Source: CAVQWT01 sp963717705 | Lineage (GTDB): Bacteria; Pseudomonadota; Gammaproteobacteria; Burkholderiales; Casimicrobiaceae | Length of the DNA: 64,000 nt | Assembly: GCA_963717705.1 (NCBI GenBank) | Contig: CAVQWT010000003.1 | Location: 1 to 64,000, forward strand | Reading direction: 5' to 3' | Shown: piece by piece, positions 8,365-16,554 of the stretch | How the letters are laid out: each line of letters opens with the position of its first letter | Numbering within the stretch: position 1 is the stretch's first letter | Notes under the pieces: generated by a model | What the model saw: the letters and a program-made list of their open reading frames with translations, nothing else | What the model was told of the DNA's origin: nothing | Database searches by the model: none | Made by a program: the position numbers and the translations under genes

Positions 8365-9135
8365 CTACAGCGCAATTCCCATCCCTCCGTCGACGACGAT
8401 CTGCTGCCCGGTGACGTACGCCGCCGCCGGCGACGCGAGGAACACCGCCACCCCGGCGAGGTCGCGCGGCTTGCCCCACCGCCGCAGCGGCACCCGGCTG
8501 TTGATGCGCTCCACGGCCGCGGGATCGCTGCGCATCTTCGCGCTCATGTCGGTCTCGAAATAGCCCGGCGCGATCGCGTTGCAGGTGATGCCGTGGTCGC
8601 CCAGTTCGGCGGCGAGCGAGCGGGTCAGTCCGGCGAGACCGGCCTTCGACGCGCAGTACGCATGGATTGTCGCCCTGCCCATCAGGCCGGTCAGCGACGA
8701 TGTGAAGATGATGCGGCCCTGGCGCCGCGGAATCATCGTCATCGCCGCGTGCTGCGCCAGAACGAAGCACGCGTCGAGGTTCGAGGCCATGACGCGCCGC
8801 CAGTCGTCAATCTTCCACTCGCCGAGCGGGCGGGCGTGATGGATGCCAGCGTTGGCGATCAGGATGTCCAGGGCGCCGTGCGTGCGCACCACACCGTCGA
8901 TCGCGGCGCGCGCCGCGGCCTCGTCGGTGACGTCGAACGGCGCGATGCCCACGGACAGCCCATGCGCGCGCAGCTCGGCCGCGCGCGCCTCGAGCGAAGC
9001 CGGGTCGCGGCCGTTCAGCACCACCGTGGCACCCGCCTCGGCGAGGCCTTCGGCCATGGCGAAGCCGAGCCCGCGCGAGGCTCCGGTGACCAGCGCAACG
9101 CGCCCGGCCAGCGAGAAAAGCGGATGCGTCGTCAT
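8365..9135 (-). CDS. Short-chain dehydrogenase/reductase
   Basis: This 256-residue classical SDR shows the NAD(P)-binding TGASRGLG at residues 18-25, the structural NAG in IANAGIHH, the catalytic Ser in TSSLTG, the Tyr-x3-Lys in YCASK and the PGYFETDM loop. It looks most like the gluconate 5-dehydrogenase/3-oxoacyl reductase group. It ends the unit of binding protein, shikimate dehydrogenase and SDR, with a 13-base gap to the upstream gene. Oxidation of a hydroxyl on a cyclic acid is a reasonable role, but the substrate is not readable from the sequence. Confidence 0.85.
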   Translation of the reverse strand: MTTHPLFSLAGRVALVTGASRGLGFAMAEGLAEAGATVVLNGRDPASLEARAAELRAHGLSVGIAPFDVTDEAAARAAIDGVVRTHGALDILIANAGIHHARPLGEWKIDDWRRVMASNLDACFVLAQHAAMTMIPRRQGRIIFTSSLTGLMGRATIHAYCASKAGLAGLTRSLAAELGDHGITCNAIAPGYFETDMSAKMRSDPAAVERINSRVPLRRWGKPRDLAGVAVFLASPAAAYVTGQQIVVDGGMGIAL

Positions 9136-9148
9136 TCGTTGTGTCCGA

Positions 9149-9991
9149 TCAAAAGGTCGCCTCGACGGCCCGCACCAGCTCGGGCGTGATCTCCGGCATC
9201 GTTCCGAACCAGGCGTTGAACGCCGGCCGCGCCTGGTTCAGCAGCAGCCCGAGGCCGTTGACGGTCAGGTTGCCGCGGGCCCTCGCGGCGGCCAGCAGCG
9301 GCGTCTCCGGAGGGGTGTAGATCAGGTCGCCGACGATCGCGCCGGCCGGCAGCCTGGCGAGGTCGAGGTCGAGCGCCGGCTTGCCATTCATGCCCCGGTC
9401 CGTCGTGTTGGCGAGCAGCATCGCCCCTGCCAGCAACTCGGCGCGGTCGTCCCACGGATAGGCGCGCACCGGCGGCCCGTATTCGTCGGCGAGCGCGCGC
9501 GCCCGCTCGAACGTCCGGTTGACGAGCCGGATCTCCCGCGCGCCCTGGTCGGCGAGGCTCGCCACCACCGCGCGCGCCGCCCCGCCCGCGCCGACGACGA
9601 CGATCGGGCCGGCATCGGGACGCCAGCCGGGCCGGGCATCGCGCAGGCTCTGCACGAAGCCGTTGCCGTCGTTGTTGAAACCGGTCAGCGAGCCGTCCTG
9701 CCCGACGACGATGGTGTTGACCGCGCCGATCCTGCGCGCGAGCGGATCGACGTGCTGGATGAACGGCATCACCGCCTGCTTGTGCGGAGTCGTCACGTTG
9801 CAGCCGCGCAGCGACAGCGCGGCCATGCCGTGCAGCGCGGCCGCGAGGTTTTCCGGCGGCACCGGGAACAACACGTAGCGACCCGGGATGCCGTACTTCT
9901 GCAGCCAGTGGTTGTGGATCACCGGCGAGCGCGAATGCGCGACCGGCCATCCCAGCAGACCGGCGATGCCGAATGCGTGCGGAGATGACAT
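9149..9991 (-). CDS. Shikimate/quinate dehydrogenase family protein (AroE paralogue 2)
   Basis: The 280-residue protein keeps the full AroE set: SxS in AHSRSPVIHN, catalytic Lys in TTPHKQAV, Asp in GFNNDGNGF, and the nucleotide loop VGAGGAARAVV. It oxidises or reduces the ring hydroxyl/ketone of shikimate- or quinate-like acids in the cytoplasm. It lies 25 bases downstream of the LivK-type binding protein and 13 bases upstream of the SDR. With a separate canonical aroE at the left edge, this paralogue is more likely catabolic. Confidence 0.85.
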   Translation of the reverse strand: MSSPHAFGIAGLLGWPVAHSRSPVIHNHWLQKYGIPGRYVLFPVPPENLAAALHGMAALSLRGCNVTTPHKQAVMPFIQHVDPLARRIGAVNTIVVGQDGSLTGFNNDGNGFVQSLRDARPGWRPDAGPIVVVGAGGAARAVVASLADQGAREIRLVNRTFERARALADEYGPPVRAYPWDDRAELLAGAMLLANTTDRGMNGKPALDLDLARLPAGAIVGDLIYTPPETPLLAAARARGNLTVNGLGLLLNQARPAFNAWFGTMPEITPELVRAVEATF

Positions 9992-10016
9992 CGCCGGTCG
10001 CGTCCCGGAGCCCGGG

Positions 10017-11165
10017 CTACTTCGCCGAATTGGGCGGCAGGACGGCGAACACCACCTGCTTGCCGTTCTCGACCCGGGTCATGAAGCTCTCGCGGTCGAG
10101 GTCGCCGTTCTGGTCGAACGAGACGTCCATCAGCACGCCGGGGTGATCCTTCGCCGAGATCTTCGCCCCGTGCATCGCCGCGGCGAACGCCTTGCGGTCG
10201 AACTTGCCGACTTTCTCGGTGATCGCCTTGACGATGTAGACCGCGGTGTAGCCCTTGAGGCCGTTGTGGTCGGCCTTGTGCTTCCACTCCTTCTGGAATT
10301 TCTCGTCGAACGCCTTGACCGACGGCAGCGGCGCATCCGCGGACAGGCCGACGTGCGCGATCGCACCGTTGGCGGCGTCGCCGGCGAGCTCGATCACCTT
10401 CTGCCCGGTGATCGTCGTTTCGCCGACGATCGGCTTGTCGTAGCCCTGCTTGCGGAGCTCGCGCAGCAGGCGCGCCGACTCGTCCTCGTTCAGGTACGCG
10501 AACAGCGCGTCGGCGTTCGCCTGCTTCGCCTTCAGCACCGGGCCGGAGAAGTCGACCTGGCTGGGGTCGGTCGGGATGTCGGCGGCGACCTTGATGCCCT
10601 GCGCCTCGAGCGCCTTCAGCATGACGTCGCGCCCGCCCTTGCCGAAGTCGTTGTTGACCCACATCACCGCGACCGTCTTCGCCTTTACGGTGTCCTTCAG
10701 GTAGCGCGCGACCTTGGGCATCGCCGAGGCCTGGGTGAACGACGTGCGGAAGATGTATGGGTTGCCCTGTTGCGTGATGGCCGCCGCCTCGCCGCCGGTG
10801 AAGTTGGGAATCTCGGCGCGCTTGGTCTCGGCCATGCTGACGAGGATCGAGCCCGAGAACACGGGGCCGAGCACAACGTAGGCGTCCTTGTCGACCGCCT
10901 GCTGCGCCAGCGCCTTCGCGATCTGCGGCTGCGACTGCGTGTCGCCGCTGGTGTAGTCGATCTTGCGGCCGAGGATGCCCCCCGCGGCGTTGATTTCCTT
11001 GACCGCCAGCTTCGCGCCCTCGTCGAAATTCGTCCCCGAAGTCGCGCCGCCTCCCGACAGCTCGACCAGCCCGACGATCTTGACCGGCTCCGTCTGCGCC
11101 ACCACCGACAGCGGGGTGCAGAGCGCCGCACCCGCCAACACCAGACCTGCATAGAACCTGTTCAT
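10017..11165 (-). CDS. LivK-type periplasmic substrate-binding protein
   Basis: The 382-residue precursor starts with a clear Sec signal peptide (MNRFYAGLVLAGAALCTPLSVVAQT, cleavage after VAQ or just before). It continues with IVGLVELSGGGATSGTNFDEGA and AVKEINAAGGILGRKIDY, the hallmark of type I periplasmic binding proteins of the Liv group. A strong GGAGGAAG site precedes ATG 11165. It should deliver ligand to LivHMGF encoded about 2.3 kb away on the same strand. Because AroE- and AroD-like enzymes flank it, a hydroaromatic acid such as quinate or shikimate is the likeliest ligand; this is inference. Confidence 0.9.
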   Translation of the reverse strand: MNRFYAGLVLAGAALCTPLSVVAQTEPVKIVGLVELSGGGATSGTNFDEGAKLAVKEINAAGGILGRKIDYTSGDTQSQPQIAKALAQQAVDKDAYVVLGPVFSGSILVSMAETKRAEIPNFTGGEAAAITQQGNPYIFRTSFTQASAMPKVARYLKDTVKAKTVAVMWVNNDFGKGGRDVMLKALEAQGIKVAADIPTDPSQVDFSGPVLKAKQANADALFAYLNEDESARLLRELRKQGYDKPIVGETTITGQKVIELAGDAANGAIAHVGLSADAPLPSVKAFDEKFQKEWKHKADHNGLKGYTAVYIVKAITEKVGKFDRKAFAAAMHGAKISAKDHPGVLMDVSFDQNGDLDRESFMTRVENGKQVVFAVLPPNSAK

Positions 11166-11344
11166 GAATCTTCCTCCGTCGTGTTATGGAACTGCGCCTG
11201 CAACCCGTGTTTCAACTCGCCCTGCATGATCCACCTGTCCCGCGCCTGCATCAAGGCCGCGGAGCGATGCCGCCTGCTCGCTCCACGCAATCGATGTCCC
11301 CGGACCCGCGGCATCGCGGCGGATCCGTCCGATCTCGCGGAGCT

Positions 11345-11480
11345 TCAGCCCAGCGGCACCGCCAGGCAATCGATGACCGCCCGCGTCGACGGCCGGACGC
11401 CGCGCCACCACTCGAATCCCTCCGCCGCCTGCTCCACCAGCATGCCGAGGCCGTCGGCGATTCCGCTGGTCACGATCGGG
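11345..11480 (-). pseudogene. C-terminal remnant of a further shikimate dehydrogenase gene
   Basis: Minus-strand codons from about 11480 to the TGA at 11345 read IVTSGIADGLGMLVEQAAEG, FEWWRGVRPSTRAVIDCLAV and PLG. This resembles the AroE C-terminus (a DGLGMLVxQ helix followed by a W/F-x-G-x-RP turn). No N-terminal part exists: upstream the frame becomes an antisense-like reading of the intact gene at 11484-12317. It is best read as the tail of a deleted paralogue left behind when the neighbouring gene was inserted or recombined. Confidence 0.6.
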
Positions 11481-11483
11481 CGC

Positions 11484-12317
11484 TCAGTACGCGACTTTCG
11501 CGACGGCCCGCAGCTCGTCCGGGGTCGCGGTGCCGAACCCGAAGAACTCGAGATACGCCGGGATCATCTCGAACAGCATGTCGGTGCCGACCTGGGTGCG
11601 GCAGCCGCGCGCGCGCGCCGCCTGCAGCAGCGGGGTGACCTCGACCTTCATCACGACCTCGCCGACAAAGGTCGCCGGTGCGAGCCGCGCGACGTCGACG
11701 GGCAGCGGGTCGCCGGGCTGCATGCCCAGCGGCGTCCCGTTGACCACCAGGTCGTAGCCCGCGGGGTCGTTCGACGCGACGCGGACCTCGAGCGCCGGGT
11801 AGTGCCGACGCAGCCGGCCCGCGAGGCCCTCGGCCGACCCGCCGTTGACGTCGAACAGCGCGATCGACCGGACGCCTTCCGCCGCGAGCGACGCTGCGAT
11901 CGCGGAGCCGACGCCACCGGTCCCGACGACGAGGCACGAAGCGCCCTCGAGCCGCAACCCCTTGTGCTTGACGCCGCGCGTGAAGCCGACGCCGTCGAAC
12001 ATGTCGCCCAGCAGCGTGCCGTCGGGACGCTTGAGGATCGCGTTGCACGAGCCGGCGATCCGGACCCCGGTGCTCGCCTCGTCGAGCAATTCGACCGTGG
12101 TCACCTTGTGCGGCATGGTGATCAGCGCGCCGCGCACGTTGGTCAGCCGGAAGAACGCCCGCATGAACGCCGGATAGTCCTCGGCCCTGCAGCCCAGCGG
12201 CATCACGACCGCGTCGACGCCGTGCCGCTCGAACCACGGGTTGTAGATCAGCGGCGCCTTGAACGCCTCCGTCGGGTAGCCGATGTGGCCGATGAGGGTG
12301 GTCTTGCCGCTGATCAT
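11484..12317 (-). CDS. Atypical shikimate dehydrogenase family protein (AroE paralogue 3)
   Basis: The 277-residue protein has the AroE fold: catalytic Lys in ALITMPHKVTT, Asp in LGDMFDGVGF, and the dinucleotide loop VVGTGGVGSAI. The N-terminal substrate motif is altered. Where AroE has HSxSP, this reads GYPTEAFKAPLIYN, so the SxS carboxylate clamp is missing. It probably acts on a different cyclic or polyhydroxy substrate than shikimate. ATG 12317 overlaps the stop of the Gfo/Idh/MocA gene as ATGA, so it is the last intact gene of the large operon. Confidence 0.82.
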   Translation of the reverse strand: MISGKTTLIGHIGYPTEAFKAPLIYNPWFERHGVDAVVMPLGCRAEDYPAFMRAFFRLTNVRGALITMPHKVTTVELLDEASTGVRIAGSCNAILKRPDGTLLGDMFDGVGFTRGVKHKGLRLEGASCLVVGTGGVGSAIAASLAAEGVRSIALFDVNGGSAEGLAGRLRRHYPALEVRVASNDPAGYDLVVNGTPLGMQPGDPLPVDVARLAPATFVGEVVMKVEVTPLLQAARARGCRTQVGTDMLFEMIPAYLEFFGFGTATPDELRAVAKVAY

Positions 12318-13453
12318 TGCTTCCCCTGGGCGTGGCGTTGAATCGAACCGGCCGACGCGGTCGCGCGCAACGACGTCTCGACCACCCGGCCGGTGCGGGC
12401 GGCCTCGGCGATGGCGTCGGTGACGCGCAGGTTGGCAAGGCCGTCGCGAACGGTGACCAGCGGCTCGGCATCGCCGCGGATCACCGCAGCGAAGTGCTCG
12501 ATCTGCAGCGCGAGCGGGTCCCTGCGCTCGAGCGGCACGGTCCGGGTCTCGAACGGCTTGAACCAGGACCGGTCCTCGTTCCTTGCGTAGCGACGCAGCC
12601 GCATCGTCGGCACGCCGAGCGAGCCGTTGGTGCCGATGATCGTGTACGCGTCCTCGTCGTCGCAGGTCGCGTAGGCCCCGTTCTCCCGGGACGTCTGCTC
12701 CCAGCTTTTCGGGGATGCCCCCGTGTCGGAGAGCAGGAAGGTGCCCAGCGCGCCGTTGTCGAAGCGCAGGTTGATCGCGACGGAGTCCTCCACTTCGAAG
12801 CCGCGGGTCGAGTTGGACGAGAACGCCTGCACGGCGGCGATCTCGCCGACCATCGCGCGCAGGTTGCCGATCTCGTGGATCATGTTGATCAGGATCGGTC
12901 CGCCACCCGGCTGGCGGCGCCAGGCGTTCGCCCCTTCGTAATAGCCCTCCGCGTCGGGCTTGTAGAACACCGCGCTGCCGATCACGCCGACGAGCGGCCC
13001 GAGCACGCCGGATCTCACGATCTCGACCGCCTTGTGCAGGATCGGACTGTGCCGCCGGTGATGACCGACCAGCATCCTCGCGCCGGCGCGCTCGGCCGCC
13101 TCGCACAGGCGTATGCCTTCCTGTAGCGAGTGCGCCACCGGCTTCTCGATCAGCGCCGGGACCCCGGCCGCGATGCACTCGAGCCCCTGCTCGACGTGCA
13201 GCCGGTTGGGCGTGGCGACGATGACGCCGTCGGGCTTCGCGCTGGCGAACAGCTCGGCCAGCGACGCGAACAGCGGCACGCCGGCCCCGCGCGCGACGGC
13301 GGCGGCCTTCGGCGAGACGTCGACGATCGCGGCAAGCACGGCCGACCGGCTGTTGCCGATTTCCTCGATGTGGCGCAGGCCGATCAGGCCCGCGCCGGCG
13401 ACGGCGATGCGAACGGTGCTCACTGTATTGCCGTTGGGCTCATGGACGGGCAT
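12314..13453 (-). CDS. Gfo/Idh/MocA family oxidoreductase
   Basis: The 379-residue NAD(P)-dependent dehydrogenase has the Rossmann start IAVAGAGLIGLRHIEEI, the conserved EKPVAHSLQEG (Lys of the family EKP motif) and GHHRRHSPI, with a C-terminal domain containing GGGPILINMIHEIGN. Members oxidise hydroxyls of sugars and cyclitols; IolG, inositol 2-dehydrogenase, is the best-known relative. ATG 13453 is annotated; an in-frame GTG at 13423 (VSTVRIAVAG) fits the family N-terminus better, and neither has a strong ribosome site. It is coupled by ATGA to the atypical aroE paralogue and follows the TRAP transporter genes. Confidence 0.85.
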   Translation of the reverse strand: MPVHEPNGNTVSTVRIAVAGAGLIGLRHIEEIGNSRSAVLAAIVDVSPKAAAVARGAGVPLFASLAELFASAKPDGVIVATPNRLHVEQGLECIAAGVPALIEKPVAHSLQEGIRLCEAAERAGARMLVGHHRRHSPILHKAVEIVRSGVLGPLVGVIGSAVFYKPDAEGYYEGANAWRRQPGGGPILINMIHEIGNLRAMVGEIAAVQAFSSNSTRGFEVEDSVAINLRFDNGALGTFLLSDTGASPKSWEQTSRENGAYATCDDEDAYTIIGTNGSLGVPTMRLRRYARNEDRSWFKPFETRTVPLERRDPLALQIEHFAAVIRGDAEPLVTVRDGLANLRVTDAIAEAARTGRVVETSLRATASAGSIQRHAQGKQ

Positions 13454-13486
13454 GGCGCCGCGCCGCCCGTTGATTCGGCGTCGCCA

Positions 13487-14788
13487 TCAGCCGGTGTAGC
13501 CCATCAGCCGCGGCAGCCAGAGCACCGTGCCGGGGACCAGAGTGATCAGCGCGAGCGCGGCGAACATCACGTACAGGAAGGGCATCGCCTCGCGCACGAT
13601 GTCGCGCAGCGGCACGTCGGTGATCTTGGTCATCATGAACAGCAGCAGCCCGTAGGGCGGCGTGACCAGGCCGAGCATGATGTTCGTCACCGCCATCACG
13701 CCGAAGTGCACCGGGTCGATGCCCAGCGCGTTCGCCGTCGGCAGCAGCACGGGGAGGATCACCAGGATGATCGTCGTGCCCTCGAGGAAGCAGCCGAGGA
13801 TCAGCAGCAAGATGTTGACCAGCAGCAGGAACACCAGCGGGGACAGCTCGTAGGCCTTCAGCATCGCGCTGAGGGTCTTCGGGATGTTCTCGGAGGTGAT
13901 GACGAAGTTGAAAACCATCGCACCGGCGATCAGCATGCCGATCGACACCGTGACGCGCGCGCTGGTGGCCAGCGAGTGGTAGACGTCCTTCGGGCGGACG
14001 CTGCGGTACAGCAATGCGGACACCAGCAGCGCGTAAGCGGCGGCGACGGCGGCGGCCTCGGTCGGCGTGGTGATGCCGCCGTAGAGACAGCCCAGGAGGA
14101 TCACCGGCATCATCAGCGCCGGGAAGGCCTGCCCGGTGATGCGCGGCATGTCGCGCAGCGGGACGGCGTCCTCTACCGGGAAGTTGCGGCGCTTCGCCGT
14201 GAACGCGATCAGCCCGCTCTGGACGATGCCGAGCAGCAGGCCGGGCAGCACGCCGCCGAGGAACAGGTAGCCGACCGACGTGTCCGACACCAGCGCGTAG
14301 AGCACCAGCGGGATCGACGGCGGCATGATCGGCCCGATGACCGACGACACCGTGGTGAGCGCAGCGGCATATGCGGGCGTGTACTTGCCGTCGCGCGTCA
14401 TCAGCGACTGCATCAGCTTGCCCGAGGCCGCGGCGTCGGCGAGCGCCGAGCCCGACATGCTCGCGAAGATGATGCTCTGCACGACGTTGACGTGCGCGAG
14501 CCCGCCGCGGAAGCGCCCGACGATGGCGTTGCAGAAGCGCAGCAGCCTGTCCATGATGCTGCCGGTATTCATGAATTCCGCGGCGAGCACGAACAGCGGG
14601 ATGGCGAGCAGCAGCTGGCTCGCCATCATGCCGTTCAGCAGCTGCTCGGCCGCCGTCCCCATGTCGAGACCGGACAGGAACAGCCAGAGGATCGACCCGC
14701 CGATCATCGCGTAGGCGACGGGCAGCCCGGAGAGGCTCAGCCCGATGATGGCGATCAGCGCCAGGGCGAATGGACTCGTGAAATTCAT
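13487..14788 (-). CDS. dctM: TRAP transporter large permease (DctM)
   Basis: The 433-residue membrane protein has about twelve hydrophobic segments. DctM blocks include LAIPLFVLAAEFMNTG, GSALADAAASGKLMQ, SSVIGPIMPPSIPLVLY and LLLILGCFLEGTTIILVILP. It is the ion-coupled channel subunit that imports the ligand delivered by DctP. ATG 14788 (MNFTSPFALA) overlaps the dctQ stop as ATGA, which decides the start. The partner genes dctQ and dctP lie directly upstream. Confidence 0.9.
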   Translation of the reverse strand: MNFTSPFALALIAIIGLSLSGLPVAYAMIGGSILWLFLSGLDMGTAAEQLLNGMMASQLLLAIPLFVLAAEFMNTGSIMDRLLRFCNAIVGRFRGGLAHVNVVQSIIFASMSGSALADAAASGKLMQSLMTRDGKYTPAYAAALTTVSSVIGPIMPPSIPLVLYALVSDTSVGYLFLGGVLPGLLLGIVQSGLIAFTAKRRNFPVEDAVPLRDMPRITGQAFPALMMPVILLGCLYGGITTPTEAAAVAAAYALLVSALLYRSVRPKDVYHSLATSARVTVSIGMLIAGAMVFNFVITSENIPKTLSAMLKAYELSPLVFLLLVNILLLILGCFLEGTTIILVILPVLLPTANALGIDPVHFGVMAVTNIMLGLVTPPYGLLLFMMTKITDVPLRDIVREAMPFLYVMFAALALITLVPGTVLWLPRLMGYTG

Positions 14789-15303
14789 AGCCCGGAGCTC
14801 GCTTTCGTGACGTCGACCGCTTCCGGCGCCTCGCCGCGCAGCAGGCTCACGATCGCCCACAGGTAGCGGACGACGACGGCCACCGCGAACACGACGTAGA
14901 CCGAGTACAGCAGGTCGAGGCGAATCTTCAGGTACGAGGTGCTCTCGACCTTCATGAAGGCGACGTACTTGACGGTGGCCGGGAGCGCCATGCCGAAGAG
15001 CACGACCGCCGCGACCGCGACGACGAGGCCGACCACGCGCCGGCCCAGCGGCCCCAGCTTGTCCGAGATGAGGTCGAACCGGACTTCCTCGCTCTCCTTC
15101 AGCCAGAACGCGGAGCCCAGCAGCGTCATGTACAGCCAGGTGATGACCGACAGCTCGGAGCTCCAGCCGATCGGAAAATTGAAGAAGTACCGGAAGACGA
15201 TCTGGACGATGAACGCGACGAACATGACGCCGAGCAGGCCGGCGACAACGTTCTCCGCGCGGCGCCGGACCCAGCCGACGACGTCCCGTATGGTTGTGCT
15301 CAT
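14785..15303 (-). CDS. dctQ: TRAP transporter small permease (DctQ)
   Basis: The 172-residue inner-membrane protein has four hydrophobic segments and the DctQ blocks FNFPIGWSSELSVITWLYMT and LGSAFWLKESEEVRFDLI. It is the accessory subunit of the TRAP transporter and is translationally coupled to dctM. A strong hairpin lies between it and the upstream dctP gene. Confidence 0.88.
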   Translation of the reverse strand: MSTTIRDVVGWVRRRAENVVAGLLGVMFVAFIVQIVFRYFFNFPIGWSSELSVITWLYMTLLGSAFWLKESEEVRFDLISDKLGPLGRRVVGLVVAVAAVVLFGMALPATVKYVAFMKVESTSYLKIRLDLLYSVYVVFAVAVVVRYLWAIVSLLRGEAPEAVDVTKASSGL

Positions 15304-15384
15304 GATCGACTACCCCCCTCCCCTCCCGGCGCCTCGCGCGCCCCGCCTCGACCCGTGCGCTGGGTGTTCGGCCTGCTTCCGCTG

Positions 15385-15409
15385 CCGCGGGCCGGGATCC
15401 GGCCCGCGG
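15385..15409 (-). promoter_or_regulatory. Perfect 11-bp hairpin just after dctP
   Basis: CCGCGGGCCGG at 15385-15395 and CCGGCCCGCGG at 15399-15409 pair completely around a 3-base loop. The hairpin begins 11 bases past the dctP stop and has no U-tract. It is placed where it could protect a dctP-containing mRNA 3' end and lower dctQM expression, as binding proteins are usually needed in excess. Confidence 0.55.
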
Positions 15410-15419
15410 TGTCGTGTCG

Positions 15420-16409
15420 CTACTTGACCGCGGCGATCTTGTCGAGGATCCCCGGCGCCCAGGCCTTCGCCTCGTCGGACTCCAGGTAGACCTTCTGCGC
15501 GTAGGTGCGGAACGCGGGGATGTCCGGGGTGTAGATCTCGAGCCCCAGCTTCTTGAAGCCGTCTGCGAGCTCCGCCTCCTTCTTCAGGTGCTCGGCGACG
15601 CTCCACGCCAGCGCCTTGTCGACCGCCGCCTGGAACCGCTTCTGCTTGTCGGGTCCCATGGCGTTCCAGGTCTTCTGGTTCATGCACAGCACGTCGAAGG
15701 CGATCAGGTGCGAGGTCAGCACGATCTGCGACATGACTTCGTAGAACTTCACCGCCTGGACGTTGGGCAGCGGGTTGTCCTGGCCGTCGACGGCACCGGT
15801 CTGCAGCGCCGTGTAGGTCTCGGCAAAGGCGAGCGGCGTCGGGTTGGCGCCGAGCGAGCGGCCGAGGAGCTGCCACGCGTCGCCTGCCGGCATGCGGAGC
15901 TTGATGCCGGCCATGTCGGCGGGCGTGCTGATCTTCTTCTTGGGCTTCAGGCCGACCTGGCGCGTGCCGAAGAAGGTCGGGCCGAGGATCTTGATCTTCA
16001 GCTGGTCCTCGGCCTGCTTCTTCATCTGCATGCCGACGTCGCTGTTGAAGAAGGCGAGCACGTGGTTCGCGTCGCGGAACACGTACGCCGCGGTCAGCAC
16101 CGACCACGACGGAACCTGCTTCGAGATGTCCTGCGGCGCGATGTTGCCGACCTCGAGGTTGTCGCGCTGCAGGGCGACGAGCTCGGTGCCCTGCTTGAAC
16201 AGGGTCCCCATGAAGTACTGCTCGACCTTGAAGTCGGGTTCGACGTCCTTCGCGATCATGCGGAACATGTCGGCGCGGATGTCCTTGTCCGAGAAAACAG
16301 CGGTCATGCGCAGCTGCGGCTTGTCCTGCGCCCAGGCGGGAATGACCTGCGAAGCCGCGAGCGCGGCGCCGGCCTTCAGAACGGAACGACGGTCGATCTT
16401 GAAATCCAT
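15420..16409 (-). CDS. dctP: TRAP transporter substrate-binding protein (DctP)
   Basis: The 329-residue periplasmic protein begins MDFKIDRRSVLKAGAALAA, a twin-arginine-like signal (DRRSVL) ending near AWAQD. Typical DctP blocks are the conserved Arg region GIKLRMPAGDAWQLLGRSLG, NPTPLAFAETYTALQTGAVDG and DNPLPN. ATG 16409 was chosen because the signal peptide starts there. DctP binds an organic acid and hands it to DctQM; the conserved Arg normally clamps a carboxylate. The operon around it encodes enzymes for a carbocyclic or polyhydroxy acid, so such a compound is the likely ligand. Confidence 0.9.
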   Translation of the reverse strand: MDFKIDRRSVLKAGAALAASQVIPAWAQDKPQLRMTAVFSDKDIRADMFRMIAKDVEPDFKVEQYFMGTLFKQGTELVALQRDNLEVGNIAPQDISKQVPSWSVLTAAYVFRDANHVLAFFNSDVGMQMKKQAEDQLKIKILGPTFFGTRQVGLKPKKKISTPADMAGIKLRMPAGDAWQLLGRSLGANPTPLAFAETYTALQTGAVDGQDNPLPNVQAVKFYEVMSQIVLTSHLIAFDVLCMNQKTWNAMGPDKQKRFQAAVDKALAWSVAEHLKKEAELADGFKKLGLEIYTPDIPAFRTYAQKVYLESDEAKAWAPGILDKIAAVK

Positions 16410-16523
16410 GACTTTCTCCTCGATGAAGACACCAACTACGGGACCAGCAAACGGACTCGGGCTGCGACCTGGCCGCTGGCGACGACGGCGCCCGGCCGGC
16501 CGACGACCGGGCCGTCGATCGTG

Positions 16524-16540
16524 CGGGGGCGCCGCCCCCG
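16524..16540 (-). promoter_or_regulatory. GC hairpin between the isomerase gene and dctP
   Basis: CGGGGGCG and CGCCCCCG almost abut at 16524-16540, 14 bases past the isomerase stop. No U-run follows, so it is not a convincing terminator. It may be a processing or stabilising element at the 5' side of dctP. Confidence 0.35.
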
Positions 16541-16554
16541 GGAAACGGCGGGCA

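Noticed and set aside
9888..12341. 817-codon plus-strand frame across the binding protein and aroE paralogue
   Set aside because: Its residues are Arg/Asp/His-rich with no domain, and it opposes well-supported genes.
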